DNA of 64,000 nt from Salarchaeum japonicum (GCF_020614395.1 NZ_CP085324.1:1555564-1619563); one strand, 5' to 3'. Counted from the stretch's first letter, positions 32,303-40,898 are shown. Notes: generated by a model not told the origin, from the letters alone. Numbers and translations: made by a program.

Positions 32303-33100
32303 CTACCGATTCCACGGGGCCGCGTCGGGGTCGATGAGGCGTTCTTCGCGCTCGATGTCGTCGATGCGCGCGACCTCCCCGTCGGCGAGGTCGAGGTCGC
32401 GGGCGTGCCAGTTCTCCCGGAGGTGGGGGTCGCCCGTCGCCTTCGGAATCGGAACGACGCCCTTCGCGTCCAGCCACGCCAGCGACACCTGTGCGGCGGT
32501 CGCGTCGTGGTCGTCCGCGACGGATTCGAGCACCGGATGCCCGACGACCTCGCCCTGCGCGATGGGGCAGTACGCGACCGGCGTCACCCCGTGCTCCTCG
32601 CAGGCCGCCCGCCACGCCTCCTGCTGGAGGAACGGATGACACTCGAACTGGTTCGCCAGCACGGGCGCGTCCAGCAGTTCCACCGCCTCCGCGAGCAGGT
32701 CGGGCGAGAAGTTCGACACGCCGACGTTCTCCACGCGGCCGTCCTCGTACAGGTCGTCGAACACGGGAAGGGTCGCTTCGGCGTCGTACGCGCCCATCGG
32801 CCAGTGCACGTACAGCAAGTCCGCGTAGTCCGTGCCGAGCCGGTCGAGGCTCTCCGCGAACGTCGAACGCACGTCCTCTGGCGCGAGGTTGTCCGGATGG
32901 ATTTTCGTCGCGACGAACACGTCCTCGCGGTCTACGTCCGCGTTCGCGACGCCCTCGCCCACGGCGGCCTCGTTGTCGTACATCTGCGCCGTGTCGATAT
33001 GTCGGTAGCCGAGTTCGAGCGCCGTCTCCACCGACGCGGCGCACTGCGCGAACTCGTCGTTCCCCGACGTTCCCAGTCCCGGACTCAGTGAGTCGTCCAT
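32303..33100 (-). CDS. Aldo/keto reductase
   Basis: A 265-residue NAD(P)H-dependent TIM-barrel reductase. The order is typical: LELGYRHIDTAQMYDNEAAVGEGV (catalytic Asp and Tyr), VFVATKIH (Lys), YADLLYVHWPMG (His), VGVSNFSPDLL, NQFECHPFLQQ and IPKATGDPHLREN at the cofactor site. The ATG at 33100 (MDDSLSPGLGTSGND) is chosen because upstream sequence in the frame is arginine-rich. A 2,5-diketo-gluconate-reductase-like enzyme; substrate unknown. Confidence 0.92.
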   Translation of the reverse strand: MDDSLSPGLGTSGNDEFAQCAASVETALELGYRHIDTAQMYDNEAAVGEGVANADVDREDVFVATKIHPDNLAPEDVRSTFAESLDRLGTDYADLLYVHWPMGAYDAEATLPVFDDLYEDGRVENVGVSNFSPDLLAEAVELLDAPVLANQFECHPFLQQEAWRAACEEHGVTPVAYCPIAQGEVVGHPVLESVADDHDATAAQVSLAWLDAKGVVPIPKATGDPHLRENWHARDLDLADGEVARIDDIEREERLIDPDAAPWNR

Positions 33101-33204
33101 ACGCGGCGTTCTGCGCGCGGCGTGGTAAGCGTTCGCCACGAGGACTCCCGCGGAGTCCCATGGGAGCCGCCACGCCTTTCCGCGCCGCGCGGGTTCTCGT
33201 CCGT

Positions 33205-33387
33205 ATGCCACGGGAGTGGGAGTACGAGACCCTGCGGCCGCCCCGCGGAGCGACGCAGAAGGAAGCAGAAGACCCGAAGGAGGCGTTGAACGAACTCGGC
33301 GCGGAGGGCTGGGAGCTCGTGGACACCATCGACTACGCGGACGGCGGGACGAAGTTCCTCGTGCTCAAGCGCCCGGTGGAGCGATGA
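33205..33387 (+). CDS. DUF4177 small protein
   Basis: A 60-residue protein, MPREWEYETLRPPRGATQKEAEDPKEALNELGAEGWELVDTIDYADGGTKFLVLKR. The pattern Y-E, then LNELGAEGWELV and FLVLKR, defines DUF4177, a small alpha-beta fold of unknown role. The start at 33205 is the first ATG in frame after the promoter. It ends in an ATGA overlap with the next gene, so the two are coupled. Confidence 0.85.
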   Translation: MPREWEYETLRPPRGATQKEAEDPKEALNELGAEGWELVDTIDYADGGTKFLVLKRPVER

Positions 33388-34457
33388 GCGCGTCCCCCGA
33401 CCGGGACGTGGACGTGGACGCGGAGTCCGACACCGACATCGAGACCGCCGAGGACACCGCCGACATCTCCACCGCGAACACGATGCGAGAACGCGCGGAC
33501 GAGAGCCACATCAAACTCCGCGTGCTGTTGAGCGCGAACCGCCTCCTCGTCGCCGGCGCGCTCGCCGTCTTCGTGTTCGTCTCGTTCGTCGCCGTCGGGA
33601 GCGTGAACGACCTCGCCGCGAACCTCGGCACGGGCGACACCAAAGCCACCATCTTCTCCACGATGCTCGGCGCAATCATCACCGGCACCACCCTCATCGT
33701 CACCATCAGCCAGCTCGTCATCTCCCAGGAGAACGGCCCGCTCGGCGACCAACACGACCGCATGAGCAACACGATGGACTTCCGCGAGTTCGTCGGCGAG
33801 ATGTACGGCCACCCCTCGCCCGTCGACCCCTCCGCGTTCCTCCGCGAACTCGTGGACGAAACCCAGCGCCGCGCCGAAGCCCTCCGCGACGCCGTCGCCG
33901 GCAGCGACAGCGACGACCTCCGCGAGGAAGTGGACGAGTTCACGGACAGCCTCACCGGGAACGCGGACGCCGTCCGCGACCAACTCGAAGGCGCGCAGTT
34001 CGGCGAATTCAGCGTCCTCCACGCCGCCCTCGACTTCAACTACGGCTGGAAGATATTCCAGGTCGAACGCCTCCAGAACGAGTACGCCGACGACGTCACC
34101 GACGACGCCGACCGCCTCCTCGACGACCTCCACACCGCCCTCTCCATGTTCGGCCCCGCCCGCGAACACATCAAGACCCTCTACTTCCAGTGGGCGCTCA
34201 TCGACCTCTCCCAGCTCATCCTCTACGTCTCCGTCCCCGCGCTCGTCGTCACCGGCGGCATGCTCGGCTTCTTCGGCACCGGCCCCGTCCCCGGCACCAC
34301 CCTCGGCGTCCAGAACGTCCTCCTCCTCGTCGCCGCCGCCTTCACCGTCTCCGTCTTCCCCTTCCTCCTCCTCGTCTCCTACATCGCCCGCATCGCCACC
34401 ATCGCCAAACGCACCCTCGCAATCGGCCCACTCATCCTCCGCCGCTCACAGCGATAA
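33384..34457 (+). CDS. Haloarchaeal membrane protein, unknown function
   Basis: A 357-residue protein. An acidic N-terminus (1-45) is followed by two hydrophobic helices (LLVAGALAVFVFVSFVAVG, FSTMLGAIITGTTLIVTISQLVIS). A soluble helical region of about 150 residues follows (FREFVGEMYGH...LLDDLHTALSMFGP), then two C-terminal helices (LSQLILYVSVPALVVTGGMLGFF, LLLVAAAFTVSVFPFLLLVSYIARI). The TM pattern resembles a homodimeric channel or a coiled-coil sensor, but no known domain is visible. It follows DUF4177 with a 4 nt overlap and ends in a clear terminator. Confidence 0.65.
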   Translation: MSASPDRDVDVDAESDTDIETAEDTADISTANTMRERADESHIKLRVLLSANRLLVAGALAVFVFVSFVAVGSVNDLAANLGTGDTKATIFSTMLGAIITGTTLIVTISQLVISQENGPLGDQHDRMSNTMDFREFVGEMYGHPSPVDPSAFLRELVDETQRRAEALRDAVAGSDSDDLREEVDEFTDSLTGNADAVRDQLEGAQFGEFSVLHAALDFNYGWKIFQVERLQNEYADDVTDDADRLLDDLHTALSMFGPAREHIKTLYFQWALIDLSQLILYVSVPALVVTGGMLGFFGTGPVPGTTLGVQNVLLLVAAAFTVSVFPFLLLVSYIARIATIAKRTLAIGPLILRRSQR

Positions 34458-34482
34458 AGCGGCGGAACGTCCAGTACTCCCG

Positions 34483-34514
34483 CCGCGCGAGCGAAGCGAG
34501 CGCGGGATGTTTTT
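34483..34514 (+). terminator. Stem-loop plus T5 terminator
   Basis: CCGCGC (34483-34488) pairs with GCGCGG (34500-34505) around a GAGCGAAGCGA-type loop. It is followed within 5 nt by TTTTT (34510-34514). It lies 25 bp after the membrane protein stop. Confidence 0.65.
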
Positions 34515-34572
34515 AGCGTAGCTTTTTGCGAGGAGTGGTGTGCGTAGCGCACCCGACGAAGTAAAAAGGTAC

Positions 34573-34676
34573 GAGCCAAGGGGGGGGGATTTGAACCTCA
34601 GTCACTCCGCTACGCTCCGTTCCCTGGTTCAGAATCCCACCTGTTGCTCTTCGTCCTCACTTCGTTCGGACAGAAG
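34573..34676 (-). repeat. tRNA-Thr 3'-end duplication module
   Basis: On the minus strand after tRNA-Thr, TTCTGTCCGA begins a hairpin (CTCTTC...GAAGAG around GTCC/GGAC, 34649-34680). Next comes a degenerate inverted T arm (GGATTCTGAACC region, about 34625-34640), then GACTGAG. A second forward copy of the tRNA tail (GGTTCAAATCCCCCCC, then CTTGGC) ends at 34573. A T5 run follows (34563-34567). The layout matches the Leu and Ser loci. Confidence 0.8.
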
Positions 34677-34750
34677 AGCCAAGGGGGGGATTTGAACCCC
34701 CGAATTCTCGATTACAAATCGAGTGCTTGAACCGCCCAAGCTCCCTTGGC
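34677..34750 (-). tRNA. tRNA-Thr (anticodon UGU)
   Basis: Class I tRNA. Acceptor GCCAAGG pairs with CCTTGGC, D stem GCTT/AAGC. The anticodon stem CTCGA/TCGAG holds loop TTTGTAA, anticodon TGT. T stem is GGGGG/CCCCC with loop TTCAAAT. Discriminator T, as expected for archaeal tRNA-Thr. No intron. A partial second copy of its 3' end lies downstream. Confidence 0.92.
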
Positions 34751-34761
34751 GCGAGTCGAGA

Positions 34762-35244
34762 TTAGCTCTCGGGGTTTGTGTGGGTATCGTTTTCCGCCGG
34801 TTTTTCGAGGATGACGCGGTGGGGCGCGTATCCCCGGGACTCGTAGAGGGCGCGGGCGGCGTCGTTGTCCGCCATCACGGCGATGGCAAGCGTGTCCGCC
34901 CCCCTGGCTTCGAGTTCGGTTTCGGCGGCGTCGAGGAGTCTGGAGCCGATACCCTGGTTTCGGTGCGGGGGTTCGACGTAGACGTTCTCGACGATGCCGC
35001 GGGTGGCGTCCTGGTCGTAGAGGCCGTCTTCGAGGTAGAAGGTCGCGAATCCGAGAATGTCGTCGTCGCGGGCGACGCGGAGCTGGTCGGCGGCGATTCG
35101 CTGGCCGAGCACGCCGCGGGCGGCGGCGCGGTTCTCGGCGGCGAGCAGGTGGGTTCCGTGGCGTCGCTGGCCTTCGACGAGCGCCGCCCACTGTTCGACG
35201 AGGGCGTCCAAGTCGTCGGTCGTCGCCGCCTCTATCGCGGTCAC
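34762..35244 (-). CDS. GNAT acetyltransferase
   Basis: A 160-residue GCN5-related N-acetyltransferase. The acetyl-CoA loop is VENVYVEPPHRNQGIGSRLLDAAETELEARG (Q/RxxGxG/A), followed by the beta-bulge and ADNDAARALYESRGY. It resembles RimI/PhnO-type enzymes acting on proteins or small amines. It overlaps pgk (4 nt, ATGA-like), so it is co-translated after pgk on the same strand. Confidence 0.88.
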   Translation of the reverse strand: MTAIEAATTDDLDALVEQWAALVEGQRRHGTHLLAAENRAAARGVLGQRIAADQLRVARDDDILGFATFYLEDGLYDQDATRGIVENVYVEPPHRNQGIGSRLLDAAETELEARGADTLAIAVMADNDAARALYESRGYAPHRVILEKPAENDTHTNPES

Positions 35245-36443
35245 TGGTCGAGCGCGTCCACCGCGGGCAGGGGTTCGCCGGTGAGCATGCGGAGCGCCGC
35301 GCCGCCGCCCGTGCTGACGTGGTCGAAGCCCTCGATGCCGAACCGTCGAATCGCGGCCGCGCTGTCACCGCCGCCGACGACGCTGTACGCGTCCGACTCC
35401 GCGACCGCGGTGAACAGTTCGCGCGTCCCCGCGGCGAACGTGTCGTCCTCGAACACGCCCGCGGGCCCGTTCAGCACGACCGTCCCCGCGTCGGCGACGA
35501 CCTCCGAGTAGGCTTCGATGGTGTCGTGGCCGATGTCGAGCACGGACTCGTCCTCGCGGGGCGGGAGGGCGTCCTGCGCGATTTCGGTGCGCTCGCCGTC
35601 GCGCTCGACCGCCACGTCGAGCGGGAGGCGGATGCGGTCGCGGTGGCCGTCGAGGAGGGTGGCGGCGCGCTCCACCTGGTCCCAGTAGCCCTCCTCGCGG
35701 ACGAACGCCGCGCTCGCATCGCCGATGTCCACGCTCGCGGCGAGCATGAAGACGTTCGCGACGACGCCCGTCGTGAGGACTTCGGTCGCGAGGTCGTGTT
35801 CGAGGACGTGGCGCACCACGTCGATGGAGTCCGCGACCTTCGCACCGCCGACGATGTCCACGCGGGGGTCTGGCTGGTCGTTCACGTTCCCGAGCACGTC
35901 GAGTTCCGCCTCCATCACGCGGCCCGCGTACGCGTCGAGCACGGACGGGAACCCGACGAGGCTCGGCTGACTGCGGTGCGCGGCCGCGAACGCGTCGTTC
36001 ACGTACGCGTCGAGTACGGACGAGAGGCGTTCGACGAGGAACGTCTCGCTCGCTCGCTCGGGGTCGAACTCCATGTACTCCTCGCTGTAGAACCGCGTGT
36101 TTTCGAGGAGGACGGCCTCGCCGTCGTCGAGCGCCTCGACGGCGTCGCGCGCGCCGACCGTGAAGGTGGCGTCGCAGTACGACACCGGCCCCGAGAGCAG
36201 TTCGTCGAGGCGGTCGGCGTGGGGTTCGAGGCGGGCGAACTCGTCGCCGCCCGGACGGCCCTGGTGGGCGAGCACGGCGACGCGCGCGCCGCGGTCGAGG
36301 AGTTCGTCGAGCGTCTCGACGTGCGCGCGCAGGCGGGCGTCGTCCGCGAGCGAGCGGTCGTTCGCGAGCGGGCTGTTGATGTCGACGCGCACGCCGACTG
36401 TCGTCCCGGCGGCGTCGAGGTCGTCGAGAGTCCGAATCGCCAT
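35241..36443 (-). CDS. pgk: Phosphoglycerate kinase
   Basis: A 400-residue glycolytic/gluconeogenic enzyme interconverting 1,3-bisphosphoglycerate and 3-phosphoglycerate. The substrate arginine/aspartate loop is GVRVDINSPL, basic-patch LAHQGRPGGDEF, then VDIVGGAKVADSIDV, VLNGPAGVFED and the nucleotide loop SVVGGGDSAAAIRRFG. The ATG at 36443 is used; a GTG precedes it by one codon. Shorter spacing in the N-domain is typical of haloarchaea. Confidence 0.96.
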   Translation of the reverse strand: MAIRTLDDLDAAGTTVGVRVDINSPLANDRSLADDARLRAHVETLDELLDRGARVAVLAHQGRPGGDEFARLEPHADRLDELLSGPVSYCDATFTVGARDAVEALDDGEAVLLENTRFYSEEYMEFDPERASETFLVERLSSVLDAYVNDAFAAAHRSQPSLVGFPSVLDAYAGRVMEAELDVLGNVNDQPDPRVDIVGGAKVADSIDVVRHVLEHDLATEVLTTGVVANVFMLAASVDIGDASAAFVREEGYWDQVERAATLLDGHRDRIRLPLDVAVERDGERTEIAQDALPPREDESVLDIGHDTIEAYSEVVADAGTVVLNGPAGVFEDDTFAAGTRELFTAVAESDAYSVVGGGDSAAAIRRFGIEGFDHVSTGGGAALRMLTGEPLPAVDALDQ

Positions 36444-36526
36444 CACTCGAAGCCTACTCCGGGGGGCGTATAGGCGTTGCCTTTGGCGAAAGACGCTTCA
36501 CGCGACCGTGTGAAGTTTTACCAGAC

Positions 36527-38050
36527 ATGGGCGTGGTTGCGCGGGCGGCGAGGGCGTGTCGGGCGCGCGCGACCAGCCTCGGACTCGCCGGGCTCGCGGG
36601 CGTCGCCGCGCTCGCGTCGTCCTACGCGGTCGCGGGCCGCACCCCGCGGTTCGTCGCCGCACCGGTCGCGTCCGCGTTCGTGGACGCCGCGCCCGCCGCG
36701 CTCGTCCGCGTCGGCATCGAGTCGCTGGGGAGCGCCGCGCAGTCGCTCGTCCTCCTGTCCGCGCTCGCGGCCGCGGTCGCGCTCTACGCCGTCCCCGTTC
36801 TGTGCGCCCTGCTCGCGGCCGACCACGCGCGACTTCCCGCCGAACCGCTCGTCGCCGCCGGCGCGCTCGCGGTCGGCTGGGGGCTGGTCGGCGCGCCCGG
36901 GTCGGCGGTCGCCGCGGCCGCCGGCGCGACGCTCATCGTCGCCGCGTCCCGCCTCCGCGCGCCGAAACCGGGAGGCGTGGACACCGACAGGCGGTCGGTG
37001 CTCGCGGGCGCGCTGAGCGCCGCCGGTCTCTCCTTCGGCGGGTGGCTCGTCGGCTCCGCGGATTCCGGGACGGGCGGGCCGGGCGAGCGCGCGGCATCCA
37101 CGGGAACCGAGGGGCGGTTGCTCGACCGCGCACTCGCGGCGTCGTTCGACGTTGACGGCCTCGAACCGCTCGTCAGCACCGAGTTCTACGAGGTCGATAT
37201 CAACGCCGTCAATCCGACGCCGAACCGCGAGGGCTGGACGCTCGACGTGACCGGCGCGGTGGAGTCCGAGCGCACGCACGACCTCGCGGGCGTGCGGTCG
37301 TTCCCCACGGAGCACCGGTTCGTGACGCTTCGGTGCGTGAGCGACCCGCTGAACGGGACGAAGCTCGACACCGCGCTCTGGACGGGCGTCCCCGTCCGGG
37401 AACTCCTGGACGACGCCGGCGTCACCGAGGACGCGTGCTGTGTCGTACTGCGCGCGAAGGACGGCTTCTACATGGAGGTGCCGCTCGAAGCGGTCGAGGA
37501 CGGCCTGCTCGCGGTCGGGATGAACGGCCTCCCGCTCCCGCGCGAGCACGGCGCGCCAGCGCGCGTCCTCGTCCCCGGCCACTGGGGCGAGGTGAACGTG
37601 AAGTGGGTGACGGAACTCGAAGTCACGGAGACGCCGGTCGAGGGCTACTGGGAGAAGCGCGGCTGGCACGGCACCGGCCCCGTGAACACCGTCGCGAAAC
37701 TCCACGCGGTCACCCGCGACGGCGGGCGAATCGAGGTCGCCGGGCACGCGTACGCCGGCACGCGCGGCGTCGAACGCGTCGAGGTCTCGACGGACGGCGG
37801 GCGGACGTGGGCGGACACCGACCTCACCGACCCCCTCCCGGCGCGGGTGCCGGCGGACGCTGACGACCCGGCGCTCGGCGGGCGAGCGGCGGACGCGTGG
37901 CGGGGCTGGCGGTTCGCGTACGACGCGCCCGGCACGGAGCACGAGGTCGTGGTGCGCGCGACCGACGGGACGAACGCGGTGCAGTCCCGTGAGTACCACG
38001 AGCCGTATCCGCGGGGCGCGACCGGCTGGGTGTCCCGGACTATCGACTAA
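36527..38050 (+). CDS. Membrane-anchored molybdopterin oxidoreductase (sulfite oxidase fold)
   Basis: A 507-residue protein. An N-terminal region with about four membrane helices (residues 1-145) is followed by a twin-arginine-like segment DRRSVLAGALSAAGLSFGGW. Next comes a sulfite-oxidase-fold Mo domain, with the molybdenum-ligating cysteine C270 in FVTLRCVSDPLNGTKL, ending in a dimerisation domain with GVERVEVSTDGGRTW. No haem domain is present. The order of TM block plus periplasmic Mo domain is common in actinobacteria and haloarchaea. Electron donor, acceptor and substrate are unknown. Confidence 0.88.
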   Translation: MGVVARAARACRARATSLGLAGLAGVAALASSYAVAGRTPRFVAAPVASAFVDAAPAALVRVGIESLGSAAQSLVLLSALAAAVALYAVPVLCALLAADHARLPAEPLVAAGALAVGWGLVGAPGSAVAAAAGATLIVAASRLRAPKPGGVDTDRRSVLAGALSAAGLSFGGWLVGSADSGTGGPGERAASTGTEGRLLDRALAASFDVDGLEPLVSTEFYEVDINAVNPTPNREGWTLDVTGAVESERTHDLAGVRSFPTEHRFVTLRCVSDPLNGTKLDTALWTGVPVRELLDDAGVTEDACCVVLRAKDGFYMEVPLEAVEDGLLAVGMNGLPLPREHGAPARVLVPGHWGEVNVKWVTELEVTETPVEGYWEKRGWHGTGPVNTVAKLHAVTRDGGRIEVAGHAYAGTRGVERVEVSTDGGRTWADTDLTDPLPARVPADADDPALGGRAADAWRGWRFAYDAPGTEHEVVVRATDGTNAVQSREYHEPYPRGATGWVSRTID

Positions 38051-38592
38051 ACCGTCCGGCAGTCCGGGCAGACGAGCTGGCCGTTCACGTTCGAGAGGCT
38101 GTCCGCGAGCGACCCGCAGACCTCGCAGACGCTCCGGTGGGAGTACGCGTCGTCGGGTTCGCCGACCCGGTCGTCGGGCCGCGCGGCGTCCGGCGTCTCG
38201 TCGCTCGCGGGGGGTGCGGGGTCGGGGCCGGCGCGGACGAGGTTGGTAGCGTCCACGAGGCCGAGGACGCCGTCACCGTCGGCGACGACGACGTGCCGGG
38301 CGTTCGCGGACGTGAGGCGGGCGGCGGCGTCCTCGACGGCGGCCTCGGGGCGGAGCGAGGGCGGCACGTCCGTCATCGCGTCCCCGACCGCGCCGTCGAG
38401 CGCGCCGTCGTCCGCGAGGTGGTCGAGCACGTCGCTCGTCGAGAGGTAGCCGACGGCGTCGCCGCCGCGGAGGACGAGCGCGCCGGTTGCGTCCGCCTCC
38501 CGGATGGTTCGCACGGCGGCGTGGAGGCTGTCCGATTCGCTCACGCCGACGTAGTCGCGGTCCATCACCTCCCGCACGGGCAACGCATTCAT
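38047..38592 (-). CDS. CBS-pair protein with C-terminal zinc ribbon
   Basis: A 181-residue protein. Two CBS motifs fill residues 1-120 (VREVMDRDYVGVSESDSLHAAVRTIREADATGALVL and VGDAMTDVPPSLRPEAAVEDAAARLTSANARHVVV), an adenosine-ligand sensing module. An acidic linker leads to a zinc ribbon, CEVCGSLADSLSNVNGQLVCPDC. The ATG at 38592 (MNALPVREV) is favoured. The fused ribbon suggests nucleic acid or protein contact. Convergent stop overlap with the molybdopterin gene. Confidence 0.85.
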   Translation of the reverse strand: MNALPVREVMDRDYVGVSESDSLHAAVRTIREADATGALVLRGGDAVGYLSTSDVLDHLADDGALDGAVGDAMTDVPPSLRPEAAVEDAAARLTSANARHVVVADGDGVLGLVDATNLVRAGPDPAPPASDETPDAARPDDRVGEPDDAYSHRSVCEVCGSLADSLSNVNGQLVCPDCRTV

Positions 38593-38715
38593 GCTATACT
38601 GTACCACACATCGGGACTAAACCGTTTCCCCGACAGCCTTAGGCCCGTGGGACGCCATGCCGGGCACGACCCGAAGCCGAAGACTGTAAACGCCAGTCCG
38701 GACTCCCAGTGAGTA

Positions 38716-39372
38716 ATGACCATTCCCTCGTTCGCCATCGGCATCGCTGGCGGAACGGGCGCGGGGAAGACCACCGTCGCCCGCGAAATCACGGAGAACG
38801 TCGGCGAAGCCGTCACCCGCGTCCCCCTCGACAACTACTACGAAGACCTCAGTCACATGAGCTTCGAGGAGCGCGCGGACGCCAACTACGACCACCCGGA
38901 CGCGTTCGAGTGGGACCTCCTCCGCAGCCACCTCGACAGCCTCCTCTCCGGGCAGGCCGTCGAGATGCCGCAGTACGACTTCAGCGAACACCTCCGGCAG
39001 GACGAACGCGTCACCGTCGAACCCACCGACGTCATCGTCCTGGAGGGGATTCTCGCGCTCTACGACGAGCGCGTGAACGACATGCTCGACCTCCACATCT
39101 ACGTCGAGACCGACGCCGACGTACGCATCCTCCGCCGCATCGACCGCGACGTGCTCGAACGCGGCCGCGAACTCGAAGGCGTGATGGAACAGTACCTCTC
39201 CACGGTGAAACCGATGCACGAGCAGTTCGTCGAACCGACGAAGAAGAACGCCGACATCATCATCCCGGAGGGCGCGAACTCCGTCGCCGTGAACCTCCTC
39301 GAAGAGAAAGTGCAAGCGGAAACGGGCGCGTTCGCCGAGTGGGCGGCGCGCGAAGCGGAAAACCAGCTCTAG
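38716..39372 (+). CDS. udk: Uridine kinase
   Basis: A 218-residue P-loop kinase phosphorylating uridine/cytidine in pyrimidine salvage. Walker A GIAGGTGAGKTTVAREI is at the N-terminus, followed by RVPLDNYYEDLSHMSFEERADANYDHPDAFEWD (substrate site) and VIVLEGILALYDERV. The LRRIDRDVLERGRELEGVMEQYLSTVKPMHEQFVEP lid is standard. The stop shares CTAG with the convergent DUF5785 gene. Confidence 0.95.
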   Translation: MTIPSFAIGIAGGTGAGKTTVAREITENVGEAVTRVPLDNYYEDLSHMSFEERADANYDHPDAFEWDLLRSHLDSLLSGQAVEMPQYDFSEHLRQDERVTVEPTDVIVLEGILALYDERVNDMLDLHIYVETDADVRILRRIDRDVLERGRELEGVMEQYLSTVKPMHEQFVEPTKKNADIIIPEGANSVAVNLLEEKVQAETGAFAEWAAREAENQL

Positions 39373-39692
39373 GTCTGGGGCTGGAAGTCCCAGAGGTCGC
39401 CCGAGCGCATCCCGTCACCGACCTTCTTCCAGAACTCCACCTTCGTCTCGAACTCCTCGGGTTCGACGTGCTCGAAGATTTCGGAGACCGAGACGACCTT
39501 CTCGTAGTTGATGCGGACGGGGTCATCGCCGTACTCCTCGACGAACGCGTCCTTCTGGAGCGGGAAGTCCTCCTCCTCGTCGACCTTCTTCGACAGGACG
39601 GCCATCCCGTACTGGCGTCCGCCCTCGCTACCCTCCTCGCCGTCCGGGTCGTGCGGCCAGTCCCGGCCCGACGGGTCGTACATGTCGTCCAT
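39369..39692 (-). CDS. DUF5785 family protein
   Basis: A 107-residue soluble haloarchaeal protein with conserved DWPHDPDGEEGSEGGRQYGMA at the N-terminus and an acidic body. It was recognised as DUF5785 from memory. No catalytic pattern seen. The ATG at 39692 (MDDMYDP) is used, as the nine upstream residues are not coding-like. Convergent with udk, overlapping stops. Confidence 0.65.
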   Translation of the reverse strand: MDDMYDPSGRDWPHDPDGEEGSEGGRQYGMAVLSKKVDEEEDFPLQKDAFVEEYGDDPVRINYEKVVSVSEIFEHVEPEEFETKVEFWKKVGDGMRSGDLWDFQPQT

Positions 39693-39740
39693 ACGCACGG
39701 GTTCGACGCCGGGGGTCAAAAAGCCATCTTTCGCGGGACG

Positions 39741-39959
39741 CTACCAGTACGGCGTCGTCTTCGTCGCCGCACTCCCCGCGCCCACGAACGCGACGACCGC
39801 GACGACGCCCCAGCCGACCGCGAGCGTCGCGCCCGCCGCCGCGACCGTGTACCCCGCGGGGGCCGCGAGCGTGTTCGTTCCGAGCGACACCAGCGCGCCG
39901 AGCGCGCCCACGAGGATGCCGAGCACCCCGAGCGCGCCCGCGAGAGTTCGCCAGTCCAT
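39741..39959 (-). CDS. Small membrane protein, unknown function
   Basis: A 72-residue protein with two hydrophobic segments (LAGALGVLGILVGALGALVSL and YTVAAAGATLAVGWGVVAVVAFVGA) and a short polar tail. It stands alone between DUF5785 and the GT-A-like gene. Its reading frame is supported only by length, composition and a plausible ATG; expression is not shown. Confidence 0.5.
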   Translation of the reverse strand: MDWRTLAGALGVLGILVGALGALVSLGTNTLAAPAGYTVAAAGATLAVGWGVVAVVAFVGAGSAATKTTPYW

Positions 39960-40030
39960 ACCCGGACGTTACCCCGGAGCGCCTTAGCCGTAATCATCGC
40001 CATTTAGGGCTCGCCCCACCACGGGGACGT

Positions 40031-40774
40031 ATGACCGTTCACGTCCTGCTCGCCGACCCGCCACGGGACGGCCTCGTCCTCCCCGACCTCCCCGACACGT
40101 CCCCGCTCACCGAATCCGAAGCCACCGGCCTCTACGAGGCGATGCTGAAAGACGCGTGCGTCGCCGCCGCGACCAGCGGCGGGAGCCTCCTCGTCAACTA
40201 CCCGCCCGCCGACGACATCCCGCCCGAACACGAGACCGGACGGCCACCCGAGGCCGACCTCCGCGAAGTCGTCGCCGACGCCCTCGAAGACCCCGCGGAC
40301 GCCCGCTTCGAAGTGCAGGTCGGCTCCAGCTACGACGCCCGCGTCGGCAACACCGTCACCCACCTCCTCCGCGACGAGGACGAATCCTCCGTCGCCGTCG
40401 TCGACCCCCGCGCCCCCCTCCTCGCGCGCAAAGACCTCGACAGCGCCGCGATGAAACTCCGCCGCCGCGACGCCGTCCTCGGCCCAAGTGACGGGGGGCG
40501 CGTCCACTACGCCGGCTTCACCCAGCCCATCGACTTCGCCGGCGCGTACACCACCCCCGAACTCGACACCCTCACCGCCCGCGCCCGCGACGCCGGCGGC
40601 GACGTGGACTTCCTCTCCCACCAACCCCTCGTCCGCACCGGCACCGACCTCGAAACCCTCCTCCCCACCCTCGACGCCCGCCGCCGCGCCGGCCGCATCG
40701 TCCCCACCCACACCACCCAGTACCTCGCCGAACTCGGCGTCCACCTCACCGACGACGGCCTCCAGCGCGCCTAG
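40031..40774 (+). CDS. DUF2064-like (GT-A/nucleotidyltransferase fold) protein
   Basis: A 247-residue protein. It has an N-terminal segment MTVHVLLADPPRDGLVLPDLP, a central pattern VVDPRAPLLARKDLDSAAMKLRRRDAVLGPSDGGRVHYAGF that matches the VLGPxxDGGYxLIG step of DUF2064/CofC-like glycosyltransferase-A folds, and a C-terminal TLTARARDAGGDVDFL. The N-terminal nucleotide-binding residues are weak, so catalysis is uncertain. Family named with moderate confidence. Confidence 0.6.
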   Translation: MTVHVLLADPPRDGLVLPDLPDTSPLTESEATGLYEAMLKDACVAAATSGGSLLVNYPPADDIPPEHETGRPPEADLREVVADALEDPADARFEVQVGSSYDARVGNTVTHLLRDEDESSVAVVDPRAPLLARKDLDSAAMKLRRRDAVLGPSDGGRVHYAGFTQPIDFAGAYTTPELDTLTARARDAGGDVDFLSHQPLVRTGTDLETLLPTLDARRRAGRIVPTHTTQYLAELGVHLTDDGLQRA

Positions 40775-40816
40775 AGACGACACCGTAAAGTGCGCGCTCC
40801 GACTCCACACGCACGA

Positions 40817-40898
40817 GGTGAGGTGGCAGAGCGGCCTATTGCGCCGGTCTTGAAAACCGGTGGCGCAAGCCTCCTGGGTTCGAATCCCAGCCTCACCG
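40817..40898 (+). tRNA. tRNA-Ser (anticodon UGA)
   Basis: Class II tRNA of 82 nt. Acceptor GGTGAGG pairs with CCTCACC, D stem GCA/TGC. The anticodon stem CCGGT/ACCGG encloses CTTGAAA, anticodon TGA. A variable arm follows, then T stem CTGGG/CCCAG with loop TTCGAAT. Discriminator G, the serine identity base. No intron. Downstream is a hairpin and a second copy of its 3' end. Confidence 0.93.
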
